Assembly (NCBI RefSeq): GCF_027595985.1 | Contig: NC_073311.1 | Location: 27,493,892 to 27,557,891 of the forward strand | Reading direction: 5' to 3' | DNA length: 64,000 nt | Origin: Sorex araneus | Taxonomy: Eukaryota; Chordata; Mammalia; Eulipotyphla; Soricidae | Part shown: piece after piece, positions 57,246 to 64,000 of the stretch | How positions within the stretch are numbered: the stretch's first letter is position 1 | How the letters are laid out: each line of letters starts with the position of its first letter | Notes under the pieces: model-generated | Told to the model about the DNA's origin: nothing | Databases searched by the model: none | The model's input: the letters and a program-made list of their open reading frames with translations, nothing else | Translations under genes and position numbers: made by a program

Positions 57246-57610
57246 AAATGACCTACATGCCCAAGGAACACATTAAAGGAGACAGAGACTGTAAGGCAAG
57301 AACAAAATAATGGAAAAATCATGTCTGTGTATTGGGGGAGATAAAAATAGCTATTGGAGTAAAAATCTTAATTGTACTACTGTTATTTATCTATCCTTAG
57401 CTCCCAGTCAAGTTATTAAGTAATAACATACTTGTATAGTCCTTAGAATTATGTCACATGAATAAATATAACAATGTTTTTATTATTTAATTATTATGAT
57501 ACTCTTTAGTGTCAACCAAGGTCAAAAGATGGAAAATATCCTTGAATTAAGAATCCATGTAACATTTAACTTTTAAGTCTAATATTTATGTATAATTTTT
57601 ATAAGATATT
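57246..57610. other. AT-rich stretch without a gene
   Basis: Nothing recognised. Confidence 0.5.
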
Positions 57611-57621
57611 TTCAGAAGAAT

Positions 57622-57866
57622 CACTGTCACTGTCATCTCATTGCTCATCGATTTGCTCAAGCAGGCACCAGTAACGTCTCCATTGTGAGACTTGTTGTTA
57701 CTGTTTTTGTCATATTTAATACACCATGGGGAGCGTGCCAGGCTCTGCTGTGGGAGCGAGATACTCTTGGTAGCCTGCTGGGCTCTCCAAGAGGCGGGAG
57801 GAATCGAACCTGGGTCTTCCTTGTGCAAGGCAAATGCCCTACCCACTGTGCTATCACCCCAGTGCA
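57622..57866 (-). repeat. SINE-B, full length, with TSD
   Basis: Minus strand from CACTGTCACTGTCATC tail to head. TTCAGAAGAAT duplicated at 57611-57621 and 57867-57877. Confidence 0.93.
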
Positions 57867-58147
57867 TTCAGAAGAATATAAGCTTTATTTACTACGCTGT
57901 GATTTACAGAGTCCTTCATGTCAAAGTTTTAGGTATGCAGTGTTCCAATAATAGTCTCAAAATCAGTGTCAGCTCCCCTTCACCAATGTCCCCAAGTTTT
58001 CTCCAAAAGAGAAAATTGCCTCTTTAAAGAGTTACATTTTAAAATTTGCTAATTGTCATTTTGGTCTCCTGCCTACAGCTCACTCTGTGGTTTAGATATG
58101 TACATCTACCACACCTTAATTATCTGTGGTATACAGCATAGCAGAAC

Positions 58148-58830
58148 TGTTGGGGCTGGACTGAGCTATCAGGGCGAGCCCAAGTAGACTGTACCGTACT
58201 ACGGACAGGAACATAGGGACCCATGAAAATGGGCGAGATTTCTCGCGTGTCCTGATTGCTTTGGATGAAGCTGAACATTTTCCCCCTTCAAGCAGCCTTC
58301 AGAAAATAATTTCAGCATATTGAAAGGGGCAGTTTTCCTTTTTTCACAGAAGCCTGGCTGGTCTTTGACATGCAGATCTCAGGTGCTAGCCAGGCCTGAT
58401 CTTTGACATTTGTAGATTCTGGGCTTTGGCCCAGCCTTGTCTTTGGGATGTAGATTTCAGGTGTGGACCAGTTTGTATTTGAAGTGTAGAGTTTAGGTGG
58501 CAGCCCAGCCTTGTCTGGGATGTAAATCCAAATGCTTATAGCCCAAGAAATGTTTTGGGTTTGTATCTTCTTTCCTGAGGCCAAAATTCCTGGCCTGCAG
58601 ATGCAAGGAAATAATGCATATTCTACTGCCTCATTGTTCTTCCTGTAACTTCTTTTGATGCCTTTGATGTCACTGTATTGCGCCCTTTAGAGGTACCATA
58701 ATCAATAAAAGGAGATCACAGGGCTCTCTACCTTTGTCAAGAGTCAGAGAGAACCTTGGCCCTCCATGAAACACATTTCTTCAGCGTTCCTTATCTCAGC
58801 GCCTCAGACCACAGGAACATTCACGCAACA
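58148..58830 (+). mobile_element. Solo LTR of an endogenous retrovirus
   Basis: 683 bp starting TGTTGGGGCTGG and ending CACGCAACA (TG...CA), flanked by a perfect 6-bp duplication CAGAAC (58142-58147, 58831-58836). AATAAA at 58704-58709 is a plausible polyadenylation signal near the R region. Upstream, five imperfect ~40-bp direct repeats (starts near 58351, 58391, 58432, 58469, 58506) lie in what would be U3. No internal retroviral genes are present, so this is an LTR-LTR recombination remnant. The 6-bp duplication is typical of ERVK-like (class II) elements. Confidence 0.85.
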
Positions 58831-58881
58831 CAGAACAAGGAAATGTAAGGTATCAAATACATGTTTAAAAAATGGGGTCAT

Positions 58882-59057
58882 GAGGGCAGGAGCGAAAGCA
58901 TAGCAGGTAGGGTGTTTGCCATGCACACGACCAACCCAGGTTTGATTCCCAGCATCTCATATGGTACCCTGAGCACTGCAAGGAATAATTCCTGAGTTCA
59001 TGAGTCAGGAAAAAGCCCTGTGAATCGCTGGTTGTGACCCAAAAAGCAACAAAAAAT
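58882..59057 (+). repeat. SINE-A with 13-bp TSD
   Basis: Plus-strand SINE with moderate divergence. AAAATGGGGTCAT (58869-58881) and AAAATGGGGTTAT (59058-59070). Confidence 0.92.
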
Positions 59058-59119
59058 AAAATGGGGTTATTATAGAAATACAAAAAGGAAATTATTTGGA
59101 GGTAGTCTAGGACAGTAGT

Positions 59120-59122
<3 letters not shown>

Positions 59123-59171
<49 letters not shown>
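59123..59171. repeat. (TG)n microsatellite
   Basis: About 46 bp of nearly pure TG. Confidence 0.95.
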
Positions 59172-59439
59172 CACTTACATGTGTGGCTTTACTAGTTTTC
59201 AGAGAAATAAGGAAGATTAAGTATTTAAGATACAAGTATTACAAGGGATAGGACAGAGTCCAGTAAAAACAGTTGCTTGAAGTCTACTGAATTAAGGTTA
59301 TCAAGATGGGAAGAGGTAAAAAGAGATGGAGAGGATGAAAAGTGACCTTGGATAGTGGCAGAGAGTTTGGGGTACTTTGGTAATTGCAGTGATATAATTA
59401 CATTATATTTCAAAAGAATCTGGTCCTCAGAGGTGGTTT

Positions 59440-59590
59440 ATGGTTTATGTTACTTACCTTTCACTCAGTCTCCCAGATTCAGTCCTCAACACCGCATATG
59501 GTTTTTGAGGAACATCCAGAAGTGATCACTGAGCATAGAACTGGGAGTACGTTCTGAGCACAGCCAAAAATACCCCAAAACTCTCCTCAA
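59440..59590 (+). repeat. Old SINE-A-like copy
   Basis: AGATTCAGTCCTCAACACCG, GTGATCACTGAGCATAGAAC, diverged. Confidence 0.65.
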
Positions 59591-59675
59591 CAGAAACCAT
59601 TAATACTACTGTAAACAATGTTCTGTCAATTGTAATAAAATTAAAAATAAAAAGGTATTTCTAGATGGATTGTAG

Positions 59676-59751
59676 TACTGTAGCACTGTTGTCCCGTTGT
59701 TCATTGATTTGCTCGAGTGGGTACCAGTAACGTCTCCATTCTAAGACTTAC
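59676..59751 (-). repeat. SINE-B tail fragment
   Basis: Only the RTE-like tail (TTGATTTGCTCGAGTGGGTA on the plus strand). Confidence 0.85.
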
Positions 59752-59755
59752 AGTT

Positions 59756-60033
59756 CATCATTATCATTATCCTATTAATTGTCGAATTTTTCAAACGGTC
59801 TCAGTAACATCTCCATTCATCCTAGCCCTGAGATTTTAGAAGCCTCTCTTTACTCATCCTTCCCAATGATGCCGCATTGGAGACTCTTTCAGGGTCAGGG
59901 GAATGAGACCCAGCTTGTTACTGGTTTTGGCATATGAATACACCATTGGGAGTTTGCAAGGCTCCCCCATGTGGGCAAGAAACCCTCAGTAGCTTGCCAG
60001 GTTCTCCCAGAGGGAGAAGTAGGCTATAAGATG
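59756..60033 (-). repeat. SINE-B', (GAT)n tail
   Basis: Minus-strand B' with ATCATTATCATTATCC (GAT tail complement), TCTTTCAGGGTCAGGGGAAT and TCTCCCAGAGGGAGAAGTAG. Confidence 0.88.
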
Positions 60034-60127
60034 CCACGCAGCCACAATGTTGTTAGCAATATAATATACAAAGATTGTAGTAATAAAATTAGAATGCTTT
60101 AATTATTGAAATCTGGAAGAATATTTT

Positions 60128-60296
60128 TTTTTTGCTTTTTGGGTCACACCCAGCGATGCTCAGGGGTTACTCCTGGCTTTGCACTCAGGAACTACTCCTG
60201 GCGGTGCTTGGGGGACCATATGGGATGCCGGGGATCGAACCCGGGTCGGCCGCGTGCAAGGCAAACGCCCTACCCGCTGTGCTATCGCTCCGGCCC
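60128..60296 (-). repeat. SINE-A, young, with TSD
   Basis: Near-consensus minus-strand SINE. CTGGAAGAATATTTT (60113-60127) and CTGGCAGAATATTTT (60297-60311) form a 15-bp duplication with one mismatch. Confidence 0.94.
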
Positions 60297-60311
60297 CTGG
60301 CAGAATATTTT

Positions 60312-60990
60312 GACCCCACTGCCAGGCTGTCTTCACCAAGGCACCTCGGAGGGGGGCAGGTTGAGTTTCCCTCCCTGCTCCAAGCAGAACCCTGGCAGCC
60401 AAAAAACTCCAAAACTCAACTGCCACCATGCTCAATGCCACTCTCCACATGCTTGAACAAGCCTCACTCAAGTGAGGATGAACCCTCACCCATGACAGGA
60501 TGAACATCACCCAAGAGTGAACCAGCAGAAAAGCCCAGGTATGCAGGTCCCATGACTGAGCCCTCCAAGCCCTCTTGGATTGGGACTGGGCCTCTTCCCC
60601 CCAGCTCCCCAGTTTTCCAGTAGCTTGGCAATCACTCCCAGAAACTGCCCCAGGTGCCATGTAATCTCATTAACAGCCAAGACCCATAGTATATAAACTA
60701 AAGCTCCCGAAGAGAACGATACAGAATTTCCTAGAGCACATGGCTCTTATATTCTAGCCCACTCACATACCCAAATTTAGCACCATTTGTCTGGCTTTAA
60801 CATACTTGTTTGTTTTGTCTTTTATACGGGCTTAAAAGGCTCCAGAATGAAATAAAGCAACCTTCACACACTTTCCTTTTTTTTGCAGTGAGAAGGTGCT
60901 TGGTGGTGGGATTGGTGTTTCAATATTATTTGAAATGATCTACTGTGAAGTACTTTATGAAAACAAAATATATAAAAAAATCTGAAAAAT
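60312..60990 (+). mobile_element. Composite element E, head to poly-A end
   Basis: The best head-to-tail copy of E here. GC-rich head with CAGGCTGTCTTCACCAAGGC and CATGCTCAATGCCACTCTCC, middle with AGTATATAAACTAAAGC (TATA-like) and GAATGAAATAAAGCAACC, 3' module with GGTGGTGGGATTGGTGTTTC and an A-rich end near 60963-60990. No coding region that I accept: frames over the head are antisense or SINE-derived. Confidence 0.75.
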
Positions 60991-61067
60991 TTGTATTGAC
61001 AATAAGTAGTTTATAGCTTATAAAATATTTGATCTAGAATCAACAGAGCTCTAAAAAATGGTTTTTA

Positions 61068-61148
61068 GTGCTCACTTCGGAAGCACATATAATTAGCATA
61101 GCCCCTGCACAAGGATGATAAGCAAATTCATGAAGATTGCATATTTTT
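61068..61148 (+). pseudogene. U6 snRNA pseudogene joined to L1
   Basis: Starts GTGCTCACTTCGGAAGCACA at the exact U6 5' end, then TTAGCATAGCCCCTGCAC, AAGGATGATAAGCAAATTC and ATATTTTT at the U6 3' end. About 25 nt after CACATATA are missing and several bases are changed, so it is not functional. The L1 ORF2 fragment begins right after. Confidence 0.92.
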
Positions 61149-61586
61149 CACACTCAAAATTCAATCAACATAATACACCATAATACGTATCTTTCAATTA
61201 AAGAAAATATGAAAACCATATGATCATATCAGTAGATGCAGAGAAAGCATTTTACAATATTCAGCAATCTATATATGATAAAAAACTATCAACAAAATGG
61301 GAGCTGAAGGAACTTTCCTCAGTATTGTCAAAACCATTTACTACAAGACCATGGCAAGCATTATTCTCACTGGGGAAAAATTAAAAGACTTCCCACTATG
61401 ATCGGGAAAAAGACAAGATTGTTCAATCTCACCACTTCTACTAAATATAGTACTGGAAGTACTTACCATAGCAGTTAGGCAAAAAAAAGATATAAAGGAC
61501 ATTCAAATAGGAAAAAAAGAAACAATACTATATTTAGAAAATATGCATAAAAGATTAGACTCTATTAAAAAAAAAACCCTCCTATA
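61149..61586 (+). mobile_element. Old L1 ORF2 fragment (part 1), U6-fused
   Basis: Starts at the L1 position matching 9541 of the full-length copy (AATTCAATCAACATAATACA) and covers the RT region. The FADD-coding segment is deleted and stops are frequent. Confidence 0.85.
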
Positions 61587-61600
61587 AGAAAGTTCCTAGA

Positions 61601-62515
61601 GGCTCCACTGAGATGCGACCTGGGTGGCCACATGTTTGTGTGGCTGCTCTGCTGCTGATTGACCACGATCTGGAGTCCAGCTAGACTACTTTTGGTACCA
61701 GTAACTGCTCCCAGCAATGTCTCTATGCTGTGAATTAAGCCATAGCCCCACGCTGGCCGAGGAGGGGAAAGATCTTTCTAGGTTTTTTTTCCCCTTTTGG
61801 GAGAAAAGCGGTGTGGTGTCCACCGTATTATGAGGACTATTAAACAGGTATGAACTTAGTGGCTTGGGAAGAAAAAAAAAAGAGGTTTGAACTTGAAACA
61901 GCGGGACGCGTGGGCAATCTTAGGCCAGGGCAATACCGGTGCTCGCTCTTCTGAGATGTGACCTGAGTGGCCACACATTTGTGCGGCCGCTCTGCTGCTG
62001 ATCGACCACGATCCAGAGGCCACTAGACTACTTTTGGTACCAGCAACAGCTTCCAGCAATGTCTCTAGACTGTGAACTAAGCCATAGCCCCATGCTGCCC
62101 CAGGAAGGGAAATGATGCAATTTCTAACATAAGTCTCCCTGGACTTAATTACGAAAATACTAAAATACAGAAATCCTAAACCAAAATGAAGACTTCATAT
62201 CTCTTCATTCTCAGCAATGGAAAACTAATTATCAAATGCTTCCTTGTAAGCATGGCTTTTTTTTTTTGAAACTCCAACAACAATAGTGAATTTTGTGTTG
62301 AAATATTGAATGTAATCAAGGTAAAGAGAAAATGAAGTAAACTTTATCAGTTACGCAGGCGGGGGTGAGGGGTGGGAGGTATACTGGGGTTTTTGGTGGT
62401 GAAATATGGGCACTGGTGAAGGGACAGGTGTTCGAGCATTGTATAACTGAGACATAAGCCTGAAAACTTTGTAACTTTCCACATGGTGATTTAATAAAAT
62501 AAATAAATTAAAAAA
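61601..62515 (+). mobile_element. Composite element: 343-bp monomers + L1 3' UTR + poly-A
   Basis: A 0.9-kb insertion inside the old L1, with AGAAAGTTCCTAGA (61587-61600) and AGAAACTTCCTAGA (62516-62529) as duplication. The 5' half holds two copies of a GC-rich monomer (GACCACGATC at 61661 and 62004, 343-bp period) with CTACTTTTGGTACCAG and GTGAACTAAGCCATAGCCCC. The 3' half is an L1 3' UTR (AGCAATGGAAAACTAATTAT, G-rich run, CTTTCCACATGGTGATTTAA) with an A-rich end. The monomer differs in sequence from the 321-bp one but the layout is the same. No coding region. Confidence 0.88.
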
Positions 62516-62529
62516 AGAAACTTCCTAGA

Positions 62530-63320
62530 AACGATAGGTTTGTATAGTAAAGAGGCAGTTACAAAGACAACACCCTAAAGTTCATGGCTTTCCTAAATAA
62601 AAATAATAAAAGAGAATAAAGAGTTATTTTTAAAAAATTGTGTCACAATTATGCCTCAGAAAATCAAGTTCCTCAGAACAAGCTTAACTAAAGAGGTGAA
62701 GGACCTATACAAAGAAAAGTATAAAACACTAATTCAGAAAATAAAAGAGGACATGAGGAAATGGAAACCCATCCCTTGCTCAGGGATCAGAAGGTTAACA
62801 TCGCCAAAATGACTATCCTTCCCAAAGAATTGTACAGACTCAAATTGGCTCCTATAAGAATACTATGACATTTTTGATAAAAACAGACAAAACGCTCCTG
62901 AAGTCCATATGGAACAACAAACCTCCACGAAGAGCTAAAGCAATCCCTGGGTAAAAGGAGATGGGAGGCATCACCTTCCCCAACTTCAAACTGTACTACA
63001 TGGCAGTAGTGATTAAAATGACATAGTATTGGAGTAGAGACAGACCTGTAGAGCAGTGTAGCACAGTTGGATATACTGACGCAGACGCACAAATATATGA
63101 CTACTTACTCTTTGATAAAGGAGCAAGAAATGTGAAGTGGAGCAACAAAAACCTCTTCAACAAGTGGTGCTGGGAAAACTGCTCAGGTACATAAAAAAAA
63201 AGATGAACTCAGATCTCTGCCTAATGCAAGTTAGATAAAAAATATTAAAGACCTCAATATCATATAGGTATGATACATAAGTACATGGAGGAAACCTAGG
63301 CAGAACCCTCCATGACATTA
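62530..63320 (+). mobile_element. Old L1 ORF2 fragment (part 2)
   Basis: Continues the ORF2 sequence after the nested element: AAAATCAAGTTCCTCAGAAC, AAATGGAAACCCATCCCTTG, GGAGCAAGAAATGTGAAGTG. Many stops and frame changes. Confidence 0.85.
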
Positions 63321-63337
63321 AAGCTAAGGGCATCTTT

Positions 63338-63505
63338 TTTTGGGGGGGGGTCACACCTAGCGATACACAGGGGTTACTCCTGGTTCTGCACTCAGGAAAT
63401 ATCCCTGGCGGTGCTTAGGGGACCATATGGGATGCTGGGAATTGAACCCGAGTCTGCCATGTGCAAGGCAAATGCCCTACCCGCTGTGTTATTGCTCCAG
63501 TCCTG
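63338..63505 (-). repeat. SINE-A nested in old L1, 17-bp perfect TSD
   Basis: Minus-strand SINE. AAGCTAAGGGCATCTTT at 63321-63337 and 63506-63522 is L1 sequence duplicated on insertion. Confidence 0.95.
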
Positions 63506-63522
63506 AAGCTAAGGGCATCTTT

Positions 63523-63585
63523 AAAGATAAAACACCACTGAACAAGCAAATGGAACCAAAGATGAACAAATAGGACTGTAGGATA
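63523..63585 (+). mobile_element. Old L1 ORF2 fragment (part 3)
   Basis: Short continuation (AACACCACTGAACAAGCAAA) that breaks off within ORF2. No 3' UTR follows, so the 3' end was lost. Confidence 0.75.
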
Positions 63586-64000
63586 ACATTAACACAGGTA
63601 GCTTAGGTTTATTTGGGTTACTCCCATCACAGTTCTACCTTTCCTCTGTGTTTATTTGTAACTTCTTTGACCTCTGTTGATGCATAAATATTGTTTTTGT
63701 CTTCTCCTTAAGTCCTTTGCATAGTTTACTCCGAGGTCCTTTTGTATGGGCACAGGAAGATGGTAGTAAATATTATACTTTTGTAAACTGGAAATCATTT
63801 AACTCTACATGATATCTTCCTCCTGGTCATCTGTTCTCTTGACCTAAGCCTCAGCTTCCCTTACTTCCTAGCACCCGCAAAGGCAGTGTCCCAAAGAGGG
63901 ATGGGATGGACCCAGGGCAAGCAGTGAGCTATGTGCTACCCTGGCATCAAGATGGACCTGGCCAAAGTGCCTGATGCTTAACTATAAGTTAAGAGCTTAG
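63586..64000. other. Unique stretch without a gene
   Basis: Less AT-rich than most of the window near 63860-63960. No frame or motif that I can support. Confidence 0.5.

Noticed and set aside
58148-58830. Complete endogenous retrovirus
   Set aside because: Only one LTR is present and no gag, pol or env sequence lies within several kb on either side.
60106-60660. Frames up to 166 codons on both strands
   Set aside because: They run through a SINE-A and the GC-rich head of element E. The same peptides recur at other SINE copies (e.g. 30021, 49976), which shows their repeat origin.
61068-61148. Functional U6 snRNA gene
   Set aside because: Internal deletion of about 25 nt, several substitutions, and no upstream pol III elements (PSE/TATA) that I can see.
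1-64000. CRISPR arrays, operons, integrons or other prokaryotic systems
   Set aside because: All repeated sequence is explained by mammalian retroelements and microsatellites. There are no regular repeat-spacer arrays or dense ORF clusters.

Overview
The window looks like mammalian nuclear DNA from a gene-poor, AT-rich region, with no host gene I can support. It is most likely from a shrew (Soricidae, Sorex-type). The dominant repeat is a tRNA-derived SINE of about 175 bp (tRNA-like head with an RNA polymerase III B box, poly-A tail, usually beginning GGGGCTGGAGCGATAGCAC), which I recognise from memory as the shrew SOR family. An L1 lineage and an RTE-clade LINE accompany it. The species call rests on that recollection and was not searched.

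Layout. 1-6.3 kb: SINEs, an L1 3' fragment, a 5'-truncated RTE LINE (2956-4310, minus) with a 32-bp target-site duplication, and a long GAA/GGA purine tract. 6.33-12.11 kb: an essentially full-length L1 with GC-rich promoter, intact ORF1, decayed ORF2 and G-rich 3' UTR. 12-21 kb: mostly unique AT-rich DNA with scattered SINEs. 21.5-32.4 kb: a tandem promoter-like monomer element (321-bp period), poly-A composite elements, and an old L1 carrying a nested 1.09-kb composite element. 33-46 kb: SINEs, a likely ancient LTR, and two 5'-truncated L1s. 46.2-47.5 kb: a fragment matching VAV3 coding exon 1, ending in an RTE/SINE tail, beside a tandemly duplicated composite element. 47.5-57 kb: AT-rich DNA, two very young SINEs and a long ancient mammalian repeat. 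58.15-58.83 kb: a solo LTR with a 6-bp duplication. 60-63.6 kb: another composite element, a U6 snRNA-L1 chimera and a third tandem-monomer element nested in the same L1.

How the parts work together. Two retrotransposition machineries have acted here. L1 (poly-A tails) moved SINE-A, the U6-L1 chimera and a group of composite elements that join GC-rich tandem monomers (periods 321, 343 and 393 bp, unrelated by eye) to an L1-type 3' UTR. The RTE LINE evidently moved SINE-B and its longer relative SINE-B': their last ~60 bp match the RTE 3' end and they end in short ACAGTG- or GAT-type repeats instead of poly-A. SINE-A and SINE-B share one tRNA-like head but carry tails for two different LINE partners. 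The most promising leads are the monomer plus L1-3'UTR composite group, the SINE head/tail swap and the captured VAV3 exon.
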